Shown here: positions 9,489-18,358 of the stretch, piece by piece | Numbering within the stretch: position 1 is the stretch's first letter | How the letters are laid out: every line of letters starts with the position of its first letter | Assembly (NCBI GenBank): GCA_016758965.1 | Contig: JAEPRB010000478.1 | Span: 1 to 18,358 of the forward strand | From: Circinella minor | Lineage: Eukaryota; Mucoromycota; Mucoromycetes; Mucorales; Lichtheimiaceae | Direction: 5' to 3' | Length of the DNA: 18,358 nt | Translations under genes and position numbers: made by a program | Notes under the pieces: model-generated | Seen by the model: only the letters and a program-made list of their open reading frames with translations | Databases searched by the model: none | What the model was told of the DNA's origin: nothing

Positions 9489-9869
9489 TCACGCTGTCCA
9501 TCTCTTTGGAAACTGTTTGGGAGCGACGTTATGGAAGCTAGTTTGGTTCAGTTCATGATGTTTATAGATGAAAGAAAAGTATGTGTATCTTTATTTTATT
9601 CGATTCCTAATCTTTAAATAACGTGCTTGTGACTATCTATATGGTATGTTCCACACACAAGTATTTGAGTTTGGTAGGAGATATTAATTCAACATCTTTT
9701 ATACCACTGACAACTTCTAATATTAACTCAGAAGGTTTTTATATAGTGTAGCATAATAAATAAAGTTTTTATTACAAAACAAAGTGACAAATGAGAGATG
9801 AACAAAAAGGAATATCGTAGTTAAATATGCAAAACTGAGTTGTTAATTTAAGGTTCATATATATTACTT
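9489..9869. other. Intergenic, possible extension of the fragment above
   Basis: About 100 bp next to 9491 is open in the same minus frame as the helix-turn-helix fragment. The rest, toward the bZIP stop codon, is AT-rich and presumably includes the bZIP 3' untranslated region. No other feature is visible. Confidence 0.4.
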
Positions 9870-11739
9870 TTACAAATCCAAAGGTAAGGAACGTATATTA
9901 GATGATCTTTCTTTTCGTACAGATGATATAGGTGGTCTGCTTGCTGTATTATTACTATCTATTGATATAGATGGTAATGTTGAATTGGTAGTAGTACTAG
10001 TAGTACTAGTACTATTATTACTTGTAGTGGTTGTATGGTGATTATTATTTGATGGTTTTTTTGCATTAGTTTCTTCTTTTCGTAATCGTTCTTCTTTTTC
10101 TTTTTTTAATCGTTTCATTTTTGTTTCCTTTTCTCTTTGACTTGCAATAATCGCATCAATAAATTCAGGAATCAAAGCACCTTCACCTGAATGATAATCC
10201 ACTAATTGATGAGATAAGAACCAATATCTTTCAGAAAATTTAGGATCAGGAACCCAATTTCTTGAATCTCGTGTATCACCACCAATAAATTTAGTTTTTG
10301 TGGATAATAATTCGAATACTTCATTTGCATCATAATAATCTTGAAATAGAATCATACGATCTCTTAATGAAGGACTTGGGATATAATCAATTCGAACATC
10401 ATGTGGTATCAATTGTTGTAAAGCAGCTTAAGGTAAAAAAATAAAAAGAGGTATTAAAATAAAAAGTTAATATGAAATAAACAATAAAAATTTACTTACT
10501 TGGAATTATAGTAATTCGAGTTATATCACCAAGAATACTAGCAGCTTTAAGTTGTATTTTTAAAATATGAAGTGCTTGAAGTGAAGGTAAATGAGTCAAA
10601 TCATCAGGAGTTTTAAGAGTAGGTGGTTCTCTGATAGTTCCATAAACATTCTTTGTAGCTGTAAAATGTTGAACCATAGATTCTGTTCCTGTATAAGGTG
10701 ATATCCTTTCTTCCTCTTTATCATTAATATTAATATTATTATTATTATTGTACTTATTATCTCGATTTGAAGAAGAAATTCCATGTTGTGATGCTGGTGA
10801 TAAAGGTAATTGATGTTGATGTTGTTGTGATGATGATGATGGTGGTGGTGATGATAAGGATGTTTGTCGTTGTTGTAATATAGTTGATATGGTTTGAGTT
10901 GTTTCTTCATTCGTGCTACTATTACTCATAGTACTATTATAACTCTTCCTCCTCCTTTTATTTTTTGTTGTTTTTGTGTCATTTTCATTAACTACGTCTT
11001 CGCCTTCTTCTTCTTCTTCTTCTTCTTCTTCTTCTTCTTCTCCTCCTTGTGACGACGCTGACGACGGTGGTATAAACTTTTCCCCTCCATTTAACAATTG
11101 TTCAATTTGATCTGGTAATTCCCATCCAGTACATCGTGCTGTCATTAATGACGATTGAAAATCCAAAATTTGATTATCTTCTCCTAATACTGTCTTTAAA
11201 ATAGCAGGAATACTATTCACACTATCTTCTGGTTGTGCTGGAGGTTTTCCAGTCCAGGGAATAGGAAATAATCGAGTATCTGTCCAAATATGAGGTACTG
11301 ATCCACGTTCCACTAAGCTTGTTAAACATAATAATAAGACACAACCACGTAAATAATTAGCTTCATATTGAACTTGAGCCAACTTTTTACGTAAACGAAC
11401 TAATTCTTCCAAATGAGCTTGGTTTTCTCGATCTTTTTCTTCTTTTCGTCGTTGTTCTCGTTCTCGAAAAGCTCGTTGAGCAGCTCGGTTTTGTGCTCGA
11501 CGTTCTTGAACTGTAGGTGGATTAGGTTTACGTCCTGGTCTTTTTCGTTTACGAATATGTTCACCATTTTCATTTTCAAAACCGAAATCGGATTCTTGGT
11601 CGAAATGTTGAAAACTGAATCGTGTTGTTGTATCGAATGGTCTGTTATTGTTGTTGTTGTCAATACCGTCATTGGCACCAACAATAGGTGAAAGTAAAGT
11701 ATCAGATGTTGGACTAGCGGATGAGGTATTGGAATTCAT
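9870..11739 (-). CDS. Fungal AP-1-like bZIP transcription factor with DUF3425 C-terminus (2 exons, 598 aa)
   Basis: Predicted nuclear sequence-specific regulator. Exon 1 is 11739-10500 and exon 2 is 10426-9870; the 73-bp intron (GTAAGT...TTAAG) restores PTALQQLIPHDVRIDYIP across the join. The basic region is at about 77-97 and holds QNRAAQRAFRERE, the fungal Pap1/Yap1-type signature (N84, A87, Q88, F91, R92). It is preceded by a KRKRPGRK basic patch and followed by an imperfect leucine zipper to about 131. Residues 133-215 are a conserved-looking hydrophobic segment, then comes a run of about 12 Glu and a Ser/Gln/Asn-rich linker. The C-terminal domain (about 375-500) carries PHDVRIDYIPSPSLRDRMI, typical of DUF3425. 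It ends in a charged coiled-coil-like segment and a Ser/Thr/Asn-rich tail. I see no Yap1-style cysteine-rich redox domain, so an oxidative-stress role should not be assumed. The start is the first in-frame ATG. Confidence 0.9.
11004..11042 (-). repeat. GAA microsatellite encoding polyglutamate in the bZIP gene
   Basis: A near-perfect TTC run on the plus strand (GAA on the coding strand) encodes about 12 consecutive glutamates in the linker between the bZIP and DUF3425 regions. Pure GAA codons suggest a slippage-prone, length-variable tract. Confidence 0.9.
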
Positions 11740-11922
11740 AAAGTAAAATTAAAAAAAAAAAAAGAATTAACTAGAATATATTGGCTTTTCTAGTTAATCG
11801 TTTCGAGAGAGGGGGGAAGGGGGTTATTGATATTAAATTTAAAATAGGTGAAAAGAGATTATTTGTGGGGTAAAAAAAAATACACTTTGGTTAATTGTTT
11901 CACAAATTATAAAAGTTGAGTT
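11740..11922. promoter_or_regulatory. 183-bp spacer: subtilase 3' end and bZIP promoter
   Basis: This short interval must hold both the 3' untranslated region of the subtilase gene and the promoter of the bZIP gene, which are transcribed in the same direction. A purine-rich G patch lies at 11806-11824 on the plus strand. No specific site is recognisable. Confidence 0.45.
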
Positions 11923-13674
11923 TTATTTTTTATTTTTCATTAAAACATTTTCATTAAATGCTATCAAATTATTATTAATTTCTGGATCTACTGGAGAAGC
12001 AAATGTTAACATATTACTTGTTGCTTTAGATAAAATGACTTGATATAATTCTTTAGGTGAATTAAATGTTTTTTTAGACATAAGTGAAGCAGCAATTCCA
12101 ACAACATGTGGATTCGCCATACTAGAAAAAAAGAAAAGAAAATCATATTTAATATAAGTAATATATATATATACTTCAAATTTCTTTTTTCTTTACCTTG
12201 TTCCATCTAATACTTTAGTTTCTTCATTATTAGAATGAATCCATGTACTTTTAATATTAGAACCAGGTGCATATAATTTAACACATGTTCCAGTATTAGA
12301 ATAATAAGGTACTTGATCATTTATATCTGTAGCACCAACAGAAAATACATTTGGATTGGACGAAGGTGTAAAATAACATGCATCTGTACCCGAATTACCA
12401 GCAGATACAAAAACAGGAATATTATATTCATTAACAAGTTTTGATATAGCTTCATCAATTAATTTTGATTTTGGTCCACTTAAAGATAAATTAACTATGG
12501 CTTTGCCTGGTGTAGCAGTTTGTATTACATGTGAAAGACCTATATAATTCATATATTGATATAAATTATTTTCGTAGAGTATATTGAATTATTCATACAC
12601 TTTTTCCCTTCTCTTTATTAATAGTAAATATATATTTACCTTTGACCAAGTTACCCAAAGTACCATCTCCAGAACGATTAAGAATTTTGACAGAAAGAAT
12701 ATTAGCTGATTTAGCAACACCATATTCTTTACCAGCAATTTTTCCTGCAACATGAGTACCATGTCCACCAAGATCTATACTATCTTCATGATGAATAAAA
12801 TTGGCAGTTGTTTTGGCACGTCCTTCAAAATCTTTATGCCCTATATTAACACCTGAATCAAGTACAAATACTTCAATACCGGATCTTAAAATTTATATTG
12901 AAGTCATTAGCAAATTTCTGAAAAAAAAAACAATCTTTTAAAGTGTCAAAATATTTAATTTACCCAGCGGATTCATCGAAATCATGTGAATCTAATTCAT
13001 TCAATGTACGTTTATTAATTCTTGAAAGACCCCAATCTACATTTGGAGATAAAGTTCGTTTGTCATAAACCTTATTATTATTTTCACTATCTTGTTCATT
13101 AAAAAGTGTCGTCATATCATCTTCTGGAAGTAAAAAAGTAGCCTTGTAAATATAATTGGGTTCAACATAATCCACATCATGATCATTATGTATAGTATCA
13201 ATGAATCCATTATCTGGAAATATTCCAGAAATAGCCACAAACTCATTATCAAGTTTAATATGATCCAAAGATAATTGACGCTCCATATCTTGTGCTTGAA
13301 GTAAAAAATTTTGTTCATCTAATTGAGCTTCTTGGTCCAATAATGAATCCATAAAAGGAACGTCACGTTTATCTTTTTTCCGTTCATCAAGAGAGGCAGC
13401 ACGTAATGACATTAACATATATTCACGATGTTTAGATGCGATTAAATTATGTGCTATAAATAACAAAAAGTTAAAATTTTGTCTTTTGCTTTGATATAAA
13501 AAATGATATAAATTTGATTTTACCAGCAATTCCATTATAAGAATTATTTTTGAGTTTAATGATATGAGTAGGTGTTTTACTGTTAATACTTGAATTTTCA
13601 GTATTAGAAGTTGCTATTACTGTTGTTACAAATAATGCAGCACAGCTAACCAGCGCTGTACCATGAAATTTCAT
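11923..13674 (-). CDS. Secreted subtilisin-like serine protease, proteinase K/cerevisin type (5 exons, 475 aa)
   Basis: Family S8 endopeptidase, made as a secreted zymogen. Exons: 13674-13524, 13453-12964, 12884-12640, 12539-12197 and 12121-11923; all introns are GT-AG, 70-100 bp, and keep frame. Residues 1-22 form a signal peptide with a hydrophobic core (ALVSCAALFVTTVIA). An inhibitor I9 propeptide begins at THIIKLKNN (36) and ends at DYVEPNYIYKA (about 142), with a long charged insert containing KKDKR between. The catalytic triad is complete: D223 in VLDSG, H255 in GGHGTHVAG and S410 in GTSMANPHVVG; the oxyanion Asn is N344 in SAGNSG. The D-H spacing of 32 matches subtilisin. DWGLSRI and the later DESAGSGIEV match proteinase K-type mature N-termini, and the Lys-Arg pair at 182-183 could be the processing site. 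The Ser codon is split by the last intron. Extracellular versus vacuolar location is not decided by sequence. Confidence 0.95.
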
Positions 13675-15534
13675 TGTGTTTTAGAGGGGACAAAAACAAA
13701 TTAAAGTTGAAAGTTTATGTAAAAAGAAAAATCTGGCATATAAATGAAATAATAAAAAAGAAGAAAAAAAATAGATGATATCAGTTTTTTAATAAAAGAT
13801 AATAAGTTTCAAATTAGAAAAAAAAAAGAAAAGGGGGGGGGGATGGAATAAGATGATCGAAGGAAAAAATTCCCTTTAAATTCATTACTTAAAATAATGT
13901 AAATCCAAAACAATGTATAATACAAACAAAATATTGTTGAATTAGGTTCCCCACGTGGACAGATCAAAACATTTCACCGATTTACCTATTCTTATTGTTA
14001 TGATTTACAAATGCTTAATATACAAATACAAATTCTGTTTTTTTTTTATTTGATACCATAAATATATTATAGACTAGATCAGAAAAATTATTACAGTCAA
14101 TAAAATAATGACAATTATACCGTAAATTATAATGATATAATGAAAAACATTAATTATATTATTATTATTAATTATACAGCTTAGTAATCTATTGAGTAAA
14201 TCAATTGTAAATAATAATAAACAACAGTCGATCCTGTTTATCATCGATTACTAAACTAATATTTACCTAGGCATCATAACATACAAATAAACACCATTGA
14301 AACTTTATCTTTATTTTTCGGTTCCTTAGAGCCATATCAATATATATGTCTCAGATTATATATGACCTACACACCTTATCGATTAAAAGTATGATTATTT
14401 TAAAAAGAGTATTTCACCTTCTTTATACTAATAAAACATTGCTGTAATTAACAGATATACTAATTTAGTATTCGTTACCATAAAATCATTTGAAATAAGA
14501 TTAAATAGTTTATTTTTTTTTATCTAACAAACAATGCTGTCTTTTTTTCTAAAAATGGATAAGGTTTTTCTATGGTTATTTTTCTATTTTTTTTTAAGCG
14601 ATTGATCGTAGGGAATAAAAAAAAAAAGAAAGTTATTTGTTTGTAAATCCTTTTTTTGGCCTATTAAATATTCTCCTTTTAGGAACGTGTTAAAAATTGG
14701 TTTCAGCTACGTAAAAAAAAAAAATGTTTTTAGGTCGAAACAAAAAGAAAAAATAGTTACTATAATAACTAAAGCCATATAAAAAGACTTGACTGAAAAC
14801 ATTATAAAAGATTATGCTATTTATTTATTGTTTATGTTGATATAATAGTCAAATCAGCAAAAAAAAAAAAAAAGAATGTTTAACATTTTACAAAACAAAT
14901 ACGTAATTTATAAATTATCTTTTCAATCTTAAGCTTCCAAAACACTGGATACATACAAATTTTTCTGTATAAACAATTGTTCTCTCCTTCCCCTTCAACC
15001 ATTCTTGAAAAATGCTCACCTTAAATAAAAAACAAAAAAACAAAAAGATATACATACGTGTTTACATAAATCATTATATTCGTATTAGTTTATTCGGCAA
15101 AATATTATTAAAATTGTAGTTTCCGAGTTACTTGGAGTACGTAGTTTCTTTTTTATAATTTCACGTGGGTACAGTATGTACTTTTTGTTGATATATATAT
15201 ATATAAATGACATTCAGTAGTATCTATCAGTAGTGTTAGCGATTAAATATAAAAAGATGAGTCCCATAGTACTACAACATTCGTTAGGAAAGCCAAAAAT
15301 TAGATTAATGACATATTTCTTAAGATAACTTTATTTTTTTGTCAAATACAAAGAGGATATATAACAAGGACCAGCACGAATGTTAAAATTTATTATAAAC
15401 ATATTGAACAGCAATATGTACCACACGTTACTGCATAAGTGAACGTAGTTAAAACAAATGTTCATTTTATGAATTATCGGTTGAAACAATTTGAAGCGGG
15501 TTCAAAAAGTAGGATTCAAGCTACTGAATCATCT
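13675..15534. other. Long AT-rich intergenic region, no gene recognised
   Basis: The first few hundred bases should contain the subtilase promoter; a run of G follows an A-rich stretch near 13835-13842. The rest is AT-rich with many homopolymers and A/T microsatellites and no open frame with protein-like composition. A plus-strand 69-codon frame at 15439-15648 overlaps the dispersed repeat and has no recognisable content. No tRNA or other RNA gene was seen. Confidence 0.55.
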
Positions 15535-15777
15535 TTTTATTTTATTTTCGCAAATTTTTACGCAACATGCTACTATGACTACATAAAGAAAGCGTGTTTG
15601 TTCCTACATAAAATAAAAACGCTGTTAAGCAACTTATTGTCATGGTAAAAGAATGTCCCAGCCTAATATTAGTTTGACACGAAATGTTGGAATCTATAGT
15701 TTTTAAAGATCTTGATAATTTTTTTTTCTTCTGACACGGTCCCAATTTTACATGATAATAAATATGGTAATAGCATG
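15535..15777 (-). repeat. Dispersed repeat, copy 2 (inverted relative to 2101-2344)
   Basis: The reverse complement of this interval matches 2101-2344 closely from CATGCTATTACC to the GCGTAAAAA block. The copy differs by substitutions and a few small gaps (for example GGGACCG here versus GGGAACCG there). Minus-strand frames do not stay aligned between the copies, arguing against a maintained protein. It lies 3' of the HET gene. Confidence 0.88.
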
Positions 15778-15891
15778 TTTTATGCCGTTCATCACATTGC
15801 TACGTAGTGCAGTTTTATTTCTATTGTTATAGGTTTGATAATAATTTAATTTCATGTATTTTTATTTTAATACAAAAGGTATACTTTTTTG

Positions 15892-17721
15892 TCATTGAAT
15901 CCTATACTCCTGTGCTGGTGGAAGAGTATCACCATTAAGAAAATAATCAATATCAAATGCTCCTACTGTTCCTACAGCTTTGTAATATCCATTTTCCAAC
16001 TTTCTAATAACAGGATATAATGTCAATCCCTCTACATCACAGCGATCTCGAAAAGGTATACCAGCTAGTAATATATAGTCTTGTAAAATGTTATTATCGT
16101 CTGTTTTATACTCGGTAAAGGATGGCCCAATACTTGCGTACGCTCTTTCAGTAGAATCGTGACGATCCCGCCATGATATATTTTCTTTTTGAATTGGTAT
16201 AAAAAGAGACAACAGTTGAAAATTCATTGCAGCCCTCTGAAAATCTGCATCATCACGTGCTGCTTCACCAAAACGACCAAGTAATACAAATTTACGCTCA
16301 TTATTTCTAGGCTCTTGAACTTCGATCGAAAGCTCCCATCGTTTATCAATATCCTCAAAAACAGTGGTATTATCTGATCTTGGCAGAGTATCGTCTAATC
16401 TATATTCCGGTTTTTGTCGCCGATTAGCATCCTTGTTATCGCAATCATCGCAATCATCGTCTTCACCGGGATCATCTCCTACGCTGCTTCCTGGCTGTTG
16501 CCGTTCTAAATTCTCGTCATTCTCGGAATATTCCGGTATAGGTGGCAACTCGTCTTGCTGTAGCGTACTTATGTTGTTTACATAAGATGGATGCAACGGA
16601 ATTCCTACACAGGTTACTTGAAGAATACTTCTAAAAACATGATAATCATGAAAGTCAGTCTCCCATAGACCTCCAGAATCGCAGTTATGGTGAAAATGTT
16701 CTCCCTCAACGCCAGTCCAGGAAGGTAAAAATCCAAATCTTCGGATAGGAATATAATGCTGCAAATCAAACATTTCCTCTGTGACTTCGTTTTCAACGAT
16801 GTATTGATATACATTATAGTTTCCAAAACACAAAATAGAAAGGTCCTTGTTCGCCAAACGTTCATAACATCCAATCATGACAGTATCAAATTGCTCAGCC
16901 ATAATATATGTTAAATCGTCATAATTATAAACTTCTTCTACCAAGTCAGGATAAATTTTAAAAAGAGCAAAGACCCTGTCATGATTTCTAGTAGTATCAC
17001 GTATATGTGCATAGTGTAATATGGTACTTGCATTGTATCGGGATGGTTTTTCAAAAATAGCGCCAACATGTAACCAACGACTTGCAGTATCGTGCCATGT
17101 GTGTACATTTCGACCAACGACTATTACTCTGGATGACAGTAATACTTCTTCCAATGTCCACATACGTTTAAACCAACTAGATGATATTAACGAGCTAATA
17201 TCTGCGTATCTTATCCTGCTTGATACTTTTCTGGCTTGAAATTCAGGCACAAGCGCGATTGTACAATATGCATTTCTGTATACTCGATGAATTCGGCCGA
17301 TTTCTTTTCTTTTTTCCAGTGGATCGTCTTGATTAATACACATTTGATCATACCAAATATATCGGATATTAAACTGTCTGCATATTTGTTCGATAAGACC
17401 TTCAAATTTGACAAGTTTATGCTGATCTTGTCCGAATATAATTTTGTGCTGGCCGTTATCGGTTAGACTGCTTTCTCCGGTTGTTTCATCTAGTGAAATT
17501 TCACCACTCCAGTTCCAGGAATAGGAAATTGCACAGTATCCTTCGTCTACTTTTGCCCCTGAAACGAATTCCATATCAGATACACGGACAAGTCGAGTCG
17601 GCATAAATTCCGGCCTAGTTAATTTATCGGGAACAACTCGTGGTGGCAAAGTGTTCTGTTTATTTGCTTCCATTCCATAGGAATTGTACCATTGTTCAGT
17701 GTGGTAGGTCGTATATGGCAT
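15892..17721 (-). CDS. HET-domain (heterokaryon incompatibility-like) protein, intronless (609 aa)
   Basis: The HET domain is a fungal module found in proteins of non-self recognition and regulated cell death in filamentous fungi; in this lineage the function is unproven. Here it spans about 55-195. It shows YCAISYSW at 62-69, YIWYDQMCINQDD at 121-133, IHRVYRNAYC at 144-153 and SSWFKRMWTLEEVLL at 181-195, which match the family's three main conserved blocks. After it come a region of unknown role, an acidic Asp/Cys stretch at about 416-431, and a C-terminal region (about 560-600) with YYKAVGTVGAFDIDYFL. No signal peptide or membrane segment is evident, so it is probably cytosolic. I chose the first ATG, 61 codons before the HET block; M17 is an alternative. 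Unlike its neighbours it has no intron and is less AT-biased. Confidence 0.88.
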   Translation of the reverse strand: MPYTTYHTEQWYNSYGMEANKQNTLPPRVVPDKLTRPEFMPTRLVRVSDMEFVSGAKVDEGYCAISYSWNWSGEISLDETTGESSLTDNGQHKIIFGQDQHKLVKFEGLIEQICRQFNIRYIWYDQMCINQDDPLEKRKEIGRIHRVYRNAYCTIALVPEFQARKVSSRIRYADISSLISSSWFKRMWTLEEVLLSSRVIVVGRNVHTWHDTASRWLHVGAIFEKPSRYNASTILHYAHIRDTTRNHDRVFALFKIYPDLVEEVYNYDDLTYIMAEQFDTVMIGCYERLANKDLSILCFGNYNVYQYIVENEVTEEMFDLQHYIPIRRFGFLPSWTGVEGEHFHHNCDSGGLWETDFHDYHVFRSILQVTCVGIPLHPSYVNNISTLQQDELPPIPEYSENDENLERQQPGSSVGDDPGEDDDCDDCDNKDANRRQKPEYRLDDTLPRSDNTTVFEDIDKRWELSIEVQEPRNNERKFVLLGRFGEAARDDADFQRAAMNFQLLSLFIPIQKENISWRDRHDSTERAYASIGPSFTEYKTDDNNILQDYILLAGIPFRDRCDVEGLTLYPVIRKLENGYYKAVGTVGAFDIDYFLNGDTLPPAQEYRIQ

Positions 17722-18168
17722 TCTTTCTACTTGGTATTATGATTGTGGTGATTATAATAATAAGTGTTCTGCTTCTATCATAAAATAATAAAATACAGAA
17801 TAAAAAACGCTTACTCAAATAAATAGATCGCAACAGAAACTGTACTATATAGAGGTGCCCCGTATAAAAATCAAAATCGTTTTTTTTTGTTTTTGTCTAA
17901 CAAACGTATATACTGTTCAAATGTATATATGCCGTTATAATTGTGCAAAATAGAACACCTAATAAAAGAAAAGGCTTTTTACACGAATAAAAAAAAATAG
18001 CGTAAAATAAGCGAGATAAAAGAGGAAGAAACCCACTATAATAATCTTAATAATTTTTATACTGCCCATGTACAAATACTGGGTTGTGGCACCTTGAGAT
18101 GAGTCACCACTATTCTTCTCTTTAATCTTATTTTTTGATTGAAGTTAGTGTGGTGCAAAAAAAAAAAA
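17722..18168. promoter_or_regulatory. Upstream region of the HET gene
   Basis: This AT-rich sequence should include the HET promoter and leader. Apart from homopolymer tracts I see no recognisable element and no gene. Confidence 0.35.
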
Positions 18169-18244
18169 TGAGCCATGATTTTGAAAATGAGCCTTAATTT
18201 CCAAATTGAGCTGTTTAAACGAAATTGAGCCATGCCAAGCAAAT
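18169..18244. repeat. Four-copy 19-bp imperfect tandem repeat
   Basis: Units are TGAGCCATGATTTTGAAAA (18169), TGAGCCTTAATTTCCAAAT (18188), TGAGCTGTTTAAACGAAAT (18207) and TGAGCCATGCCAAGCAAAT (18226). TGAGC recurs at exactly 19-bp steps while the middle of the unit varies. It lies about 450-520 bp upstream of the HET start codon. A short minus-strand frame crossing it is not a credible gene. Confidence 0.82.
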
Positions 18245-18358
18245 ATAAGCTACTGATTTACAAGAAAAATATGAATATATATATATCTGTGTGTGTACAG
18301 GTTTTATCTTAAGAAAGACACCTTTTTTTTTGTTATCACTACTTCTTTTATATTCGTT
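18245..18358. other. Right-edge sequence, nothing recognised
   Basis: A TA microsatellite (18275-18285), a short GT run and a T run are present. No gene is visible to the window edge. Confidence 0.5.

Noticed and set aside
11413..11691. Plus-strand open frame opposite the bZIP basic region
   Set aside because: Shadow of the bZIP coding sequence with Ser/Phe-rich antisense composition.
15439..15648. Plus-strand 69-codon frame
   Set aside because: It overlaps the dispersed repeat, and the matching part of copy 1 is interrupted by stops, so it is not a conserved protein.
16364..16585. Open frames opposite or out of frame within the HET gene
   Set aside because: The 609-codon frame with HET motifs explains the interval; these are shadows.
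18057..18242. Minus-strand 61-codon frame at the right edge
   Set aside because: It is created by the 19-bp tandem repeat and has no protein-like features.
346..18358. tRNA or rRNA genes
   Set aside because: I looked for a B-box-like GGTTCGAATC and cloverleaf arms on both strands and found none outside coding sequence; a covariance-model scan would be decisive.

Overview
This is an AT-rich eukaryotic nuclear window. It carries four convincing protein genes. Three are split by short GT-AG introns (70 to 135 bp) and one has no intron. The domain set (a fungal AP-1-like bZIP with a DUF3425 tail, a proteinase K/cerevisin-type subtilase and a HET-domain protein) points to a fungus. The AT bias, intron style and HET sequence style suggest an early-diverging lineage, most likely Mucoromycota (Mucorales). 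That placement is inference; no marker gene here settles it.

Layout. Positions 1-345 are a tandem array of 12- and 17-bp modules (41-bp unit) that runs off the left edge. Positions 346-4477 hold no recognisable gene. They contain a purine-rich repeat zone (about 1613-2015), one copy of a dispersed repeat (about 2101-2344) and short unexplained open stretches. TAF5, a subunit shared by TFIID and SAGA, lies on the plus strand at 4478-7835 in 11 exons. The convergent spacer 7836-9869 holds two minus-strand helix-turn-helix coding fragments that look like transposase remains; one is frameshifted and neither is complete.

Three minus-strand genes follow: a bZIP/DUF3425 regulator (11739-9870, 2 exons), a secreted S8 subtilase (13674-11923, 5 exons) only 183 bp upstream of the bZIP start codon, and an intronless HET-domain gene (17721-15892). 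The 2.2-kb gap between the subtilase and the HET gene contains an inverted second copy of the dispersed repeat (about 15535-15777). The right edge has a diverged four-copy 19-bp tandem repeat (18169-18244).

The genes do not form an evident pathway. TAF5 is a housekeeping transcription gene. The bZIP is a specific regulator, the subtilase is an extracellular or vacuolar hydrolase, and the HET gene belongs to a fungal family linked to recognition responses. The most unusual sequence is the left array. Its minus strand contains twelve exact copies of AAGGTAAGT, a near-ideal 5' splice site, and its plus strand correspondingly resembles the 5' end of U1 snRNA.
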